Source of the DNA: Ulva prolifera | Lineage: Eukaryota; Chlorophyta; Ulvophyceae; Ulvales; Ulvaceae | Length of the DNA stretch: 64,000 nt | Assembly (NCBI GenBank): GCA_023078555.1 | Contig: CM041201.1 | Coordinates: forward strand, 5,215,713-5,279,712 | Reading direction: 5' to 3' | In this document: positions 32,610-44,629 of the stretch, in pieces | Layout of the letters: every line of letters starts with the position of its first letter | How positions within the stretch are numbered: position 1 is the first letter of the stretch | Notes under the pieces: generated by a model | Databases searched by the model: none | Told to the model about the DNA's origin: nothing | The model's input: the letters and a program-made list of their open reading frames with translations, nothing else | Position numbers and translations under genes: made by a program

Positions 32610-33925
32610 ATACGCTCGGGAGATAAACAGGCCAGGGGCAACGTCCGTGTGTGACCAGGAAAAAGACAGAGTGACGAATAGCACCACAGCCACCTCACAC
32701 GCCTGCTTGACATGAAACAACCGCTCAGTCGCTGGCACTGTCAGACCCCAAAGCAACAACCCAGGTAAACAGCTGCAACCACATTGCACCGTCTCTCCCA
32801 CTCACGTAGTGCCTCCACCCTTTAACACACACAAAGCATGAGTGAATTCGTTCTTGTGTTACGGAGGTGCCCCCGCGGCGGCCTCGTCTACTAGTATAGT
32901 ATGTCCTTGTGACAGACACAAATGCAATGATGTTGAAGCATGGCATGGCATGCAAAAAATACAGCGTAGAATTGAATCATGATGGTACCGTGCCATGCCT
33001 TGTCACCCAGCAGGCACATGCTGATGAGGGGTGTGCAAGCTTGGAATCTGATCTTGCAGTGGGAAAACTGCATCCTTCCTGTTGGCCATTGCAATGGCGG
33101 CTGCATTGAAGCCTTCCTCATGATACACCATGTGTGTAATGAATTACAGCTGCTGCACCTGTGTTCAACTCCAGATAAGGCATCTGTGCACAGGTGACTT
33201 ATTAGCATGCTTGGCAGCCTCTGAGTACCCACGGGAGGCTGTGCCGCCATGCTGACAACCCACTGCAAGTGTCAGTCCCGTGTACTGATAAGCTCAGCTT
33301 CTAGGACCTGCTGCCACTTAGATGCAGTAAGTGGGATCAAGTGGGACACCACATCGTATGTTAAGAGATACACCAGAGTGGCAAACAGTGTAACAGCACA
33401 GCTCCCTTCACATACCATCCATGTCACATCCACTTTTGGCACCTTTTGGGGTGAGATATGTAAGCTGTGAATCATTCTTAGGTCCAAATCGTACATCTGC
33501 AAATAAGCTGTACAGCTCAGACCAAAAAACTCAAGCTTGATGCCCATATCTCAACATGTGGTCTGACTGATACATTTGATCTTTCATTTGGCAGCACCCT
33601 CTGATCATGGTTTCCTGACTGGATAACAGAATCAGGAATGCTATCTTGAACAAGGCGTGCTGTTCAGTGTGATAGACGATCATGAATGCATGAATGAGGG
33701 CCCGGGCGTGTGTGGTGTGTGGGCGCCCGGGCCCTCACAGCTAGCACATGCTCAGATCATCATCAGGCAATGCTTCGAATGACAGGTCACTCTGGTCATG
33801 CCTGAGGCTCCTGACTGAGGTCACAGCCCGGAATTCTGCCTCGCACCTTGAATCGCAAACATGGGGCTCTCTCGTGTGTGAAAAAGGCCTGAAAAAGGCC
33901 ATAGCGTCACCCAGTTAGCTGTGAA
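32610..33925. repeat. R3 block, unit 2 copy
   Basis: Matches the unit 1 (19,650-21,120) and unit 3 (50,156-51,600) blocks with the same landmarks in order. It lacks the LINE B insertion of unit 1 and has a new inverted repeat at 33,696-33,736. Confidence 0.6.
33696..33736. repeat. Unit-2-specific inverted repeat (13-bp arms)
   Basis: GAGGGCCCGGGCG is followed by a 15-base GT-rich loop and then its perfect reverse complement. In units 1 and 3 the GT-rich stretch ends in GGGCGCC without the matching left arm. Confidence 0.9.
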
Positions 33926-34245
33926 TGTATGTCTGGTCAACGATGTGCCCTTCACCAGATCTGGAATTATGCATGTTGCTCAGATATAGCCGACAGATGC
34001 TCTTGCCATTGCATTGCAGCTGCATTCTAGACTAGTAGAAGCACTGGCAGGGAGGTACGGTGCAGGGCTGTGTTGCTCAAAACGAGGGCTGGATGCGAGT
34101 ATGAAACCTGCAGTTATGGCTGCATGTTCACGGTCGCTAGGTCGTTTGTATCTGGTCTTATGGGATTGGAAATGTTGTGTACTGTCCATTGGCTGAAGCA
34201 TGCATATGCCATCTGCACGAGCGAGTTTCCATCAGCACAAGTCCT

Positions 34246-34290
34246 GCAGCCGTTCAACCGGTGGCCAGCTGCCAGTGGTTGAACGGCTGC
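34246..34290. repeat. Inverted repeat with 14-bp arms
   Basis: Perfect arms GCAGCCGTTCAACC and GGTTGAACGGCTGC separated by 17 bases that themselves contain CAGCTG. A strong hairpin in otherwise unremarkable DNA of unit 2. Confidence 0.9.
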
Positions 34291-35151
34291 ATGCCTCGGT
34301 CTAGGAACAGTAACAGACTGACTCCGAGATCACAGATGCCGCAGTACAAGCACCCTGGAAGTCCGCATCCGAGGTATTGGAGACAGTCCAAGCAAAGAGC
34401 ATGCGCAAATTTTGCAACCAGGAGCTTGACCCTTGGCCTGCTATCAGCCTAGGGGCTGCCGGTGCATGTGGGTGCACATGCATGTGTTGGCGCGCTTCAG
34501 ATATCAAGCCTCACTGCTGTCTAGACAGATCTGCTGCTGAATAGCGCACACATCAAATATCAGATCTAGGCTTGCCAACGCCACGAGTGCCACAGTGTCC
34601 AATGCAATTAAGCTCTGTTCAGATCTATAGCTAGAGGGGCCCCGTCCACATGCAACTTTTGGCGACAAGGCATTCCTTGGGCTATTTGCGTAACAAAGAA
34701 AAAGGCGACGGCACACTTGTCGCGCGCAGACAGTGAGCAGCAATGTGCTTTGTTGGTTTGGGTGCCCATTGCAACTGGAATCATGGATCTGGATGAACTC
34801 TGGATTCAAAGCAATTGAACCAACCACCAACTTTCAAGTCTGCACAGTCACATTTGGAGTTGTCAATGTCCGGCTCAGTAAATTCCAATTTGGTTTACCT
34901 TACACAGTTGCTCCTCGGTTTACTCTTCTGTAATAGGTGAAGCACTGGCAACAAATTTAAATCCACTGGTGGCACTAGTAGAGCTCTTATGTTATCAAGA
35001 ACTTCCTTAGCTATAGATGCCATGCAGTGCAAGCTTTCAAACCGATGAGATAGCCATATCAAGCTATCTGCAGTCATTATATTTACAGCAGAGTACAGCA
35101 GAGTACTAGTAAACGGAGTCAAACACAGCAGAATACTCTTCTCGGAGTCTC

Positions 35152-35296
35152 GGAGTGGCCTGGAGGACGCGATCCTGCCGGACTGAGTTGTGAGTGCGGT
35201 TGTAGTGTTCGTGTGTGTGTGAGTGTATGTTGCTGTTGATTCGGATGAGATTCGGTTTCAGTGTTTGTTTTCTCCCGTTCACTCTTTTGTAACTAT
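35152..35296 (+). mobile_element. LINE A, 145-bp 5'-truncated copy with a 16-bp target duplication
   Basis: CTCTTCTCGGAGTCTC occurs at 35,136-35,151 and 35,297-35,312. The insert starts inside the last codons of the ORF (the bases encoding LEDAILPD and stop) and continues through the 3' UTR to CCCGTTCACTCTTTTGTAA. It is nearly identical to 58,167-58,296, differing mainly by a small indel near GTATGTTGC, so it is young. Confidence 0.92.
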
Positions 35297-35556
35297 CTCT
35301 TCTCGGAGTCTCTTCCGAATCTGCTCCCACGTCTGCCGCCCTGCCGCCCTTATTCCGCCCTGACATCAGGAGCGTTTTCGCCCTTACGCCGCCCTTACAT
35401 TCCACGCCTATGCACGCCCAGCCCAGTGGCACGTGCACAAACACCCATAGAAGCCCATATATCTATAGAAGCTACTAGTAGTACGGCAGGCACACCACGC
35501 AGCCCGGCAGGATAGGGATTCCTGTATACGTACCGGAAGACTGCAGCCACTGCGGT

Positions 35557-37592
35557 TTTACAGAAGAGTGAACGGGCATAGGAAAACACAGCAACAAAAT
35601 CGCTGCAGTTCACTCTTCTGCAACTTCGAATTCCACTGCGGTCGTATACGTATAGACGTACGCGTGCCATTATGTGCACCAGATCTAGATATGCATGATT
35701 GCATGTACAGACCCACGCGTGAAGAGGCCATAGCAGGTTACACGGATTCAGATTCAAACATATCACAAGAATCTCTTTCGCATGCTCGCAATAGTGGTAC
35801 CGGTATACCGGTGCATGCTACAGCTGTGGCGCCGCGGCGCGCTGCACCTCGCGCTGGCGGCGTGTCGCCGCAAGACTCAGGTTGCCCACGTGAGCGCTTA
35901 AGCAATTGCAGTTGCGTCATGGCATTCGCGCCTTGAATCTGTGTCAGCAGATCGGTACCGGTACCGCAGGCGACCTTCTTGAACACAGTACAACCCAATC
36001 CAGTTTGCACACACAGCTGCAGGTGCACTCCCAAAGGATACTATCAGTGTAGTAGAGTCCGAGCTCTACAGGCAGGTATACGTAGCACAGCAGCAACAAC
36101 TCAAGCATATACATAGGGTCACCAATTCAGCCCCACACACCCGACTCCCGCTGCAGAACAAGCAACGAAGCTCTCCCGTTCACTAGAGCTCTTTTGTAAC
36201 ATTTAGCAATGAAGCAACCGAGCACCCACGCAGCGCCCCATGTCCCATGTTGAGTTGTGTCCACAACTTGTTTGAAAGCGTGGATCACGCCGCACAAGCA
36301 GAGTCCAGCTCACTCTCAGGCTGACCATCCGAGTCGCACACTAATTAGTTATAACACCAACACCCGCACGAATGTGTGCAACTCTATAGCTACATGCACA
36401 CTCGGCCATGGCCGTGCGCAGACATGTGAGCAGTACGTGACACCATAGCCACGCTCAAAGGCGGCCTCACACGCGATCGCCCAGTGCACCACGTGGCGGC
36501 GCCGCGGCCGGGCGCCCCCGCCCCTGCAGCCGGCCGCGGCCGAGGCAGGAATTCAAGTTGTGAAGATGGGGTTCCTAGAGCGGTCACAGGTGGCCTGTAG
36601 GAATTCATGAACTTGTGCGGGGGTCACGTGTGGCTGACCACTGGTGGCACTGGTGGTACTGTGGATGGACAGAATTCAAAATGTGAAGACGGGTACCTTC
36701 CTAGAGCTGTACACGACATGTCACAGGTGGCCAGTGCAGACCTGAACTTGTGCACTGGCAGGGTCATGTGAGACTGTGTGGCTTTCAGCTACATGGCATG
36801 AATACGCCTGCCAACGAGCCTAGGCTCCCAATATCAGCGGATCTTCTGCAGTGCCACTGGCAACTGAGCTCCGTTAACTTGAGCTCTGTTAGTGCCCATT
36901 TCCAGATGCCAAATTACATGTAGCTGCACCTTGCGGGAGGAGGAAGGATAGTGGTGGCGCCATGGGGCTACCGATAGCAGATCTAGATCTACTGCATGAT
37001 AGGGAGTATTACAAAAAAGTACAAAAGAGTCGCCACAAAAGATTCGTTACAAAAGAGTGGACGGGTGAAGAGATCTAGACAAAAGGGTCTAAGGGGTGCA
37101 CTATCTTGGTGTAGGGTTTCGGCGGCTCTTTCGGGAGAGGTTCTAGAGCTCTGCGTGAGCTCGTGTTTTGTGTAGGCCCGCCCACTGGCATACTTCTGCA
37201 GAAGGCACATACATCATGAAGTACACAATACGGAAGCTCCTATAGAGCGCACGCGTACGTACTCTCTTCTGTATACGAGCAATTTGGTTTTGGTGTTTGT
37301 CTTCTCCCGTTCACTCTTTTGTAATCATCTTCCATATACGATCGCGAGCAATTCCAATCCATGCGCTCCATGGGATATCTCCGGCTAGACGATTGGGCAA
37401 CAGCCGGCTCCACCATGGTCAGCTTATAACGAGCAGCACAACAAAAGAGTAAACGGGAAAAGACAAACACCAGAAAAGAATCTCATCCGAATCAAGCGTT
37501 GGACCGTTACCGACTTGGTGGTGCTTGCTACAAAAGAGTGAACGGGAGAAGACAAACACCAAAACTGAATCCCATCCGAATCATGATGATGA
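35557..37592. mobile_element. Cluster of short LINE A tails in unit 2
   Basis: Pieces ending in the CACTCTTTTGTAA terminus or its complement lie at about 35,557-35,600 (minus), 36,172-36,201 (plus, with AGAGCT inserted inside the terminus), 37,272-37,322 (plus), 37,439-37,497 (minus) and 37,529-37,592 (minus). They are 30-65 bp long and non-coding. The intervening DNA is unit sequence without a recognised gene. Confidence 0.7.
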
Positions 37593-37651
37593 TGTTACAA
37601 CAGCATACACAAACGGTGGTACCAACCACGGTGGTACCAAACGGTGGTACC

Positions 37652-38125
37652 CAGAGTTGCATTAATACGCGTATCTTTCGATTTCGGTACGTTTAATACG
37701 CGTATTTTATTCCAACGTACTTCATCAGCGTATAGTACGCGCGTACATTTCGGACTTGCGTGTTTTGAGAGAGCCTAGAGCTCTGCACTGTGGTGCACCT
37801 CTAGCCACAAGGCCAAAGGAGGTTTTTAACATCCCTTGCATTGCATGATGAACCTGAGTAACCTGATAAACTAATTGACTGTGAGTATATTGTACTGTTC
37901 TCTGCAATAGTGTGCCTGAGCATAGATGACATTGACCGTTGCACTACCAAGTCTGGCCATCACCGGCTTGGCGCCTAAGGCGCCAAGCCAGTGATGTATA
38001 GCCTGTAGCCTATACAGCGTACTTTATAACGAATTAGTATACAACCCCCCAAGATTGGAGCTAACGTACCATACGCGTATTTTTGCTTAACTTACTTTAT
38101 CACGAAACGTACTAATGCAACTCTG
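37652..38125 (-). mobile_element. hAT-type MITE, copy 2 (474 bp)
   Basis: Ends CAGAGTTGCATTAATACG and TACTAATGCAACTCTG; 8-bp target duplication GTGGTACC at 37,644-37,651 and 38,126-38,133. It is the reverse orientation of the MITE at 29,008-29,466 and has the same central GGCTTGGCGCC hairpin. It interrupts the old LINE B tail shared by the three units, so it inserted after the triplication. Confidence 0.92.
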
Positions 38126-38254
38126 GTGGTACCGGTGCTTGCAACAGCTGCTTTCGAAATCGCGGTGCTGCCCGCCTCGCCGCCTGCATCCATGATACAC
38201 CCCGAATTCGAAGCGAAGAAGCACTGACACACATCATGATGCTTCCGGGAGACG

Positions 38255-38887
38255 ATGAGGACGCAGCTTGCAGAGACTCTGCCACAGCTCCTGCCGTACT
38301 TCCACACGGTGTACGGGCGGGGCAGCCCGCTAGATGCCGTGCGACCGGACGGCACCACAGCGGAGCTGCGCAGCGAATCGGGGGTGAGACAGGGCGACCC
38401 CCTGGGCCCGCTCCTATTCGCGCTCGCCTACCTCCCCACCCTGAAGGAAGCACAGGGGCTTGCCCCCAATGCCCTGGTCACATCGTGCCACGATGATACG
38501 TATGTGCAGGGCGACGCGGAGAGCGTCGTGGCGGCTGCGAATGCCATCCTCTCGCGGTACAAGTGCAACTGCGCAAAAACAGTCGTGTACTGCGCGGACC
38601 CTGAGAAGGCGCGCCATGTGGCGGCGCAGCTGCGGGCCTCGGTGGCCCCGGAGGGGCTCCTTGTGTGCGGCACCCCGCTTGGCACACAGGCTTTCGTCGA
38701 CGCCCACGTGCGGCAGCGCTGCCAGCGGACTGTGGAGCTCATCGACAAGCTCGTGGGACTGCCGCTGCAGTCCCAGTCAAAGTGGGCGGTCCTGTTTCAC
38801 TGCCTGCAGAATCGGGAGGCGCATCTCCTCCGGAACACGCCGTGGACTGCGCTCCGGGAACACCTGCCAGCTGTAGAAGCTTCTTAA
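38255..38887 (+). pseudogene. LINE B reverse transcriptase, C-terminal half
   Basis: The frame encodes SGVRQGDPLGPLLFALAY (fingers/palm motif 4), then SCHDDTYVQGD, which takes the place of the catalytic F/Y-x-D-D motif, then NCAKTVVYC and LLVCGTPLGTQ (motifs 6 and 7). Both catalytic Asp of motif C are present, but the usual Tyr/Phe is Cys-His. Motif A is lost through 5' truncation, so this copy cannot be active. The frame ends at TAA (38,885-38,887), inside a small palindromic insertion not present in the related copy at 48.7 kb. Confidence 0.85.
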
Positions 38888-38940
38888 GAGGCAACGCTGC
38901 GTGGCCTTAAGGTTGAATTAAAATTTGCAGCATTATCGGC

Positions 38941-40767
38941 GTGTCCGATTTGACCCCGGCACAGGCCGAGAAGGCCATCCTGCCTCACCGCCACGGCGGC
39001 ATGGGGCTCCGGCACTACTGCGAGGACGTCGCGGATGCGGCGCGCATGTCATCCGCCGCGCCGGCTAAATGCGCCCTCGCCGACAGTGTCGAACGCGGCC
39101 TGCCGTTCCGGGGCTGCGCGGCCGTCGAGATGCAGCAAGTGCTCGACAGACTTCGCCTGACGTGGAGTGTCTCCATCCCCGAGATCGCCAACAGTCCCGC
39201 GGGCGCAGCGAACTGGGCAGTTGACGAATCGGCAAAGGTGTGGCTGACCCAACTGCAGCGCGCGCTCGCCCGGGCAGAGGCTGACGGGCGCAAAGCTGCG
39301 GTCTTCCAGGCGCTGCTCGTGGCCACGAACGGCCGCTCCGCCCAGGTTCAAGTTGCAGAAGGGGCTCGCGCGACGATGGCCCGCCTGCGCAGCTGCATGG
39401 GCGCCATCGCGTCGGCGTGGCTCATGGCGCTCCCGGGCCCCGTCACGGGCCTGTCCGACATGGAGTTCGGCGTATGCGCCCGCTTGAGGTTGGGCGAGGC
39501 CCTGCTGCCTAGCCTGAGCAACGACGGTGACTGCCCCTGTGGCCGCAGCGGGGAGTCCGGCACCCACTCGCTGGTCCGTAAGTCCCTGTGGGGGACTGTG
39601 GTCGCCCGCCACAACCTGCTCGTAGAGGCGTGGCGCCGCGTCATCGCGCGCAGCGGCATCGCCTCCGCGGTGGAACCGCACCTGAGCAGACTCCCGCAGG
39701 GCCTCGGCCGTGGCCTCCCGGCACGCCCGGCAGCAACCCGCACGTCACCATCCACTGCACCCTCACCCGCCCAGGCCTCGGCCGCGCCTGCAACCTCTCA
39801 TGGCGCCCAGGCTCTGCCCTCCATCTTCCCTGTGGCTGCTGCCGCATGCACTGCCGACGCCGATGCCGCGGTCCTCGGCGCTGTCGTCCTCGGCGCCGCT
39901 GCGATCCGCGCGCAGTCACCCCGCGCCCACGACGTGGTCGACCCCTGGCCAGCTCTCCCTGCAACTGCTCAGCCTGCAACAGCTCAGCCTGTCTCCGACA
40001 CCTCCCCTGCCTCGGCCGCGCCCGCTCCCTCCCATGGCGCCCAGGCTCCCCCTCCTGTCACGTACGCAGCTGCTGTCTCTGCCTCGGGGTGTGCTCCCTG
40101 TGTCACGCCTGCCCCCGACGCCGGCCCGACCCCCACCCCGGCTGAGCCCGGAGCGGCGCCGCCGCCGGCGCCGGCGGCGGCGGGTAACGAGCATGACGCC
40201 CCTGACCCTCGACGGCCTCTGGCGGCCAGGCGGCGTTTGCGGCGATCGGTCAACGCCCGGAGTGCCCCTTCGGCCGCGGCTCCTCCTCCCCGGTCGCGCA
40301 GAGGCGCTCAGTACGGTGACATTCTCGCGTTCTTCCCTGGCTCGCTGGTGATCGGCGACGTGTGCGTGTCTCACCCGCTGGCTGGCTCGAATGTCCGCTC
40401 AGCGGCAACCTGTGACGGCGCCGCCGCGGCGCAAGCCGACCAGCGCAAGCGCGACAAATATGGCCGTGCGGGCTCTGGCGCATTCACCCTGGTGCCGCTC
40501 TCTCACGAGACATACGGGGGGATTGGCCCGGCCGCGTTCGCCTTCCTGAACCGGCTTGCCGACCTTGCTGCAGGTTCGGGCGCCGCCTCCCGGCGGCTGT
40601 TCTTGGATAATGCGATGCGCGACCTGTCCACAATGCTGTGCCGCGCAGTGGCTCGGCAGGTGCACGCCGCTGCCCCGCTGGTGGCGCGTCGTGCGGGCAA
40701 GGCTGTTTTGACGGGGCTGGCAGTCCCGTCCGATGACCTCACGCCGCTCACAGGCCACCCGGCCTGA
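38941..40767 (+). pseudogene. LINE B zinc knuckle, linker and restriction-like endonuclease
   Basis: This 608-codon open frame continues the LINE B polyprotein. It begins SDLTPAQAEKAILPHRHGG, reaches a zinc knuckle CPCGRSGESGTHSL in which the expected last Cys is Arg, then VVARHNLLVEAWRRV (the R-H-N motif of R2-type elements). An unusually long Ala/Pro/Ser linker of roughly 200 residues follows, then the endonuclease: GDVCVSHPLAGSN, QRKRDKYGRAG, LVPLSHETYGG and CRAVARQVHAAAPL, ending PLTGHPA. The linker is longer than in LINE A, which goes directly from R-H-D-N to the endonuclease in about 50 residues. Confidence 0.85.
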
Positions 40768-41536
40768 GCGGCGCTGCGCGCCCGCCTGGGCTGCGTGGTG
40801 GGCGGTCGCCGCTGCGTGTGCGCTCGCAGCCTTGTCCGCTTTGTTGTGGTGGCGGCTCAGGCGTGCCGCGTTTCGCTGGTGTCTTCCCCGTGCGCCTGCG
40901 TGTGGCCCGCCGTTGGGACGCAGCCGGGTAGTTTAGGCGGGCTGGGCTGGACTTTAGGGGTTACGGGTGTGGGTTTGCGTTCGGGCGGGGTGGGGTGCGT
41001 GGGCTACGCTTGGGGGGGTTGTGTTGGGGGAGGAGGGGGCCTCCCGGGGCTGGGGGTTGTTGTTGTTGTTGTTGTTGTTGTTGTTCAAGTTGTTGCGGTC
41101 TCAATGTTTGTTTGCTCGGCGGCCTTGGCTGCTTGTGCTTCCGGGTCTCGTGCGCCTGGCTGGTGGGTGGGGTTCCCGTGGGGGTGGGCGTGTGGGCGTG
41201 GGCGTGTGTGTGGCTGTGTGGCTGTGTGGCTGTGTGGCTGTGTTCGGCGCGGGTGCTGCCGTTGCGTGGGTGTTTTGGTGTGCGCTTCGTGTGGCTTGCT
41301 GCGTGGTGTACGGTTCCCCTGGTTCTTGCTTGCGGCCGGTGCTACCTGCCTCGCTTGCTTTGTCCTTGAAACACATCATGATGCATCATGATATGTGTCG
41401 GACATGTACACTCAACACAGACATCACGGTCCAACAAACTTCCAACAAACTTCCACATGCACCCTCTTGTGCCGTGTGCACGTTACGCACTCCAGCCAAG
41501 TTTGCTAGCTGTGTTGCAACTACAGCTTGCAAGCTA

Positions 41537-41874
41537 TTACAAAAGAGTGAACGGGAGAAAACAAACACTGAAACCGAGCTTGCAAGCTTAATCATGAAGG
41601 GGGGGGGGGGGGGGCGGGGGGGTTGTGGAATTGAAAAAATGATTCCTAGGGCAGCCTGTGTTGAGAATTCTCAAGAATTCTCTTCGAAGCAGCTACACAT
41701 TGTTCTGCACATATGAAAATCGCTGCAGCCGGGCCCGCGGAACGGATCCGGAGCTGCGTCGCCAGCTATGAAGTCTTACAAAAGAGTGAAGATATAGCTG
41801 TTGAAGTTGATTCGGATGAGATTCGGTTTCAGAGTTTGTTTTCTCCCGTTCACTCTTTTGTTTACAACTATAGC
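41537..41874. mobile_element. Two LINE A tails and a poly-G run in unit 2
   Basis: A minus-strand tail (about 41,537-41,577, TTACAAAAGAGTGAACGGG) and a plus-strand tail (about 41,790-41,874, GATTCGGATGAGATTCGG to CACTCTTTTGT) flank a 16-base G run at 41,599-41,614. Confidence 0.8.
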
Positions 41875-42309
41875 TTGCCCCTAGGGTCGGGACGCGTCGC
41901 GGCCCAGGTTCAGCTCGAGCTACTGCGTAACGATCGCGAAAGCAACATTGCTTCGTCAACGTAGAAGATATGTGCAGCGGGTGTGTGTGGCGTACGCCGA
42001 TTTTGGAGGACTTCCCGATTTATCTCGACTGTGTGTGAACGCTGATTCGATTCTTTCGCTGTATACACTGCACTGGGATAAACTTCTGTGACACTTCTTC
42101 ATGGCGCGTCACGCGGCGTCCACCGCTAAACTGTGACTCTCACACTACCAGTAGTATTGTGCGTATGTCTAGATCTACGCACTGCGCTGTAACCCCCATG
42201 GCGGCGACACCGCGAGGTGGAGATAACGAAACAGGCTAGCTGTGACGAGGGAGCAGGCCGTGTGTTGGAGGCGGTCTCGGACTGCGCATGAATCTCGCCG
42301 GGGATACGA

Positions 42310-42317
42310 TATAAATA
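42310..42317 (+). promoter_or_regulatory. TATA box of Ala/Cys-rich gene copy 2
   Basis: TATAAATA in GATATAAATAGGCGG with TCATATTGTCAAC about 25 bp downstream, as in units 1 and 3. The 5' UTR exon ends at donor CAAG-GTACGCC (42,431). Confidence 0.75.
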
Positions 42318-42344
42318 GGCGGTGGGTCGTCATATTGTCAACTA

Positions 42345-44629
42345 GCATCCACCTGTACGCTCCATCGTTTCGAGCCTGCTGAATCAACCGCGCTGTACAC
42401 ACAATATATAGCTACCGGCTGTGTCGTCAAGGTACGCCGATCGACAAGCAGAGATCCTTTCCACATACGTATTGACATTCGTGAAATGATTTAAATGATT
42501 TTAAAAAAGGAATTCCTTTTTCAGAAGCGTATTCTGGGGCTGTACATGCATGTGCAACTAGCATATGTGGCCTGCAGTCACGATCAACACAACTGCTGTT
42601 CGATGCAGACATCCAAGTGGGAGCTCCGTTCTGAAGAGGCATAGAGGAGGCTACAGTATGTTTGGGTGTGTGATGCTGGCATGCCATTGAGAGATGCATA
42701 CATGTTCTTTATGCGTCTGGATTCATATGCATGCATTGCATGCAATGCATGACTGCGCAGTCATGATCATCACTCTGACACATACTATAGTATATATATA
42801 TACATGTCTAACACACACCACAATCAACCAACGCACTTGAATTTGCACCTGCAGCTAGGATATGGATGGTCATGGTCATGTCATTGTCATTGCCATTGTC
42901 ATTTTCATTGTCGCAGTGCATGTGCATGTGTACATCTAGACTCTTGTTGCTTGGGTTTCCACTGGAAGGAACCCACTGGCTCGCCAGAGCTACTGGTAGG
43001 GTGCACCTACTGGCACATTGGCATCCTCTGCGCATGCAGAGAGGTGCTCACAGTGCTCACCGTCGCCCTCGCTGCCGGTGAGGCCACCGCCGCCATCACC
43101 ATTCCCCCTCACTTCTCACGCCCAACACCGCCGAGGCCCCCCACCACAACGACCACGACAGGGAGCGGGCCCACCGTTACCGACATCAAGGCAGTCGGCA
43201 CTGCCAGCTGCTCCGCATCATCATGGAGCGGCTCGATCGCTGCCTCTCAGAGTGCCTATGCCTTGGCAGGTGCGGCGCCCTGTACACTGGCCCACCGGGT
43301 ACCCCCGGCCGAACTGTGCAATTCTTTGCTTGCCAGGCTTCATTCCCCCCGGGTTCCTCGTGCCCGCCTGAAGCTCGACCTCTGGCCATCGGCCGTGGCA
43401 GCTGGCGGCTGCTTGTTTCAGTGTTGCCGAGGCGAAGATGAGCTTGGGCGGGGGATCACCGTGTGTGGCGTGCAGTTGCGGACGTTGTCGCGGACCTCTG
43501 CACCTACCCATGGTGGGAAGACTTTGAGAGCCTCTACGTGCCCATCGAGAAGTTTGCGTTCGCCTACGCCGAGGCATGCCCCCGCCAGCCTCTGCTTCAT
43601 TGACTCTAAAACATTTGAGATGCACGGGCATGCATGCCCGGTGGCCTCCAACCGCACATACAGCCACCCTCCGGCCACATGGTACATATTCTACACGGCC
43701 ACGTGTCGCAGGTCCTAGCCGCCCCCGCATACTCATTTCTATTACAGCCCAAGCGTTGTGACCATCTAGAGTGACATTTGAGCCACGTCGAGGCCACCAT
43801 TGTTAGCAGCATAGAATGCGCTGCCTGACGTACAGCTTGACTAGCACTGTGCATATGCAGGCTATCGCTGAAGTGTCTGCCACCTGCGTGACCTCCACGT
43901 CTGGCTCGGCAACTGCCTTGGGCTGTGCCTACAGCTCGGCGTACGCAGAAGCGAGCGCCAAAGCATTTGCTGTAGCCCATGCCGAGGCAACGGCCACGGC
44001 GTCCACGCTGTGCTCCTGCGGCTACGACTTTGTTGAAGTGTTTGCTGACGCCGATGTGGTGATCAAGCTCTGGGCTGAGGTGCACGCCGCAGCTCAAGCC
44101 GCCGCCTGCGCTCAGGGTGCGCTCCCCAGGATCTGCCTCACACGGCTGGCTACCTGCTCAGCTGCAGGTGGCGGCCGAGTTCTGGCCTTGTCTCCAGCCT
44201 GAACGCTGTCTAGCGAGTGCCCAACTAGAGAGAGGCCAAGGGCCAGGTACTCTTGTCGGGGCCGGCTACATGTGATTGGATGCAGCAGCCGTCCACGGCG
44301 ATCCAGACTGCGGCTTACCAGGGACTCTTTAACCTCGGCTACGCGTGCGTGCAGGCAACCAGGCGTCCAGCGCATATGCATACGTCGACTGCTACGCAAG
44401 CATCGCTGTGCACATCCTTGCAAAGGCCGCTGCCAAGGCGTTTGCAGCCGCTGACTGCTGGCCCAAGCAGGACTCGATTGCGATCGCCGACGTCACAGCC
44501 TCCATTGATGCGTGGGTCGTGCAGTCAGACCAATGCACCATCATCGAGGGCTCCTTCGGCAATGCCGGCACAGCCACTGGCGGCAGCTCCGGCACCAACT
44601 TTGTGCGTCCCACCACTACACCGGCATAG
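42345..44629 (+). CDS. Secreted Ala/Cys-rich protein, copy 2
   Basis: Same structure as copy 1: non-coding first exon to 42,431, then coding exons 43,040-43,269, 43,476-43,573, 43,861-44,116 and 44,355-44,629 (TAG). Phases agree throughout. The last two exons are identical in protein sequence to copies 1 and 3. Exon 1 differs after the signal-like segment (AITIPPHFSRPTPPRPP for ARISVPSHFPPTSPRPP). One oddity: the donor after the WWEDF exon is GAG-GCATGC, not CAG-GTATGC, so this intron must use a rare GC donor or the copy is impaired. The intron before the last exon carries a 9-bp insert (around CAGCTGCAGG) shared with copy 3 but not copy 1. The start codon is not resolved. Confidence 0.65.

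Larger units (their letters stand above)
38243..41370 (+). mobile_element. LINE B, longest copy (3.1 kb, 5'-truncated, ORF broken)
   Basis: ACACATCATGATGC at 38,229-38,242 and 41,371-41,384 is a perfect 14-bp target duplication. The insert begins within the reverse transcriptase, between motif A and the RQGDPLGP motif, and runs through zinc knuckle, linker, endonuclease, stop at 40,767 and a 600-bp 3' UTR to GCTTTGTCCTTGAA. A stop and frame change separate the reverse transcriptase part (38,255-38,887) from the rest (38,941-40,767). Unit 1 (23,497) and unit 3 (59,110) are empty at the matching site. The 3' UTR contains a (TTG)n run at about 41,055-41,085. Confidence 0.92.

Noticed and set aside
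34504-34830. 108-codon minus-strand frame in unit 2
   Set aside because: Not conserved in units 1 or 3 and lacks splice or codon support.
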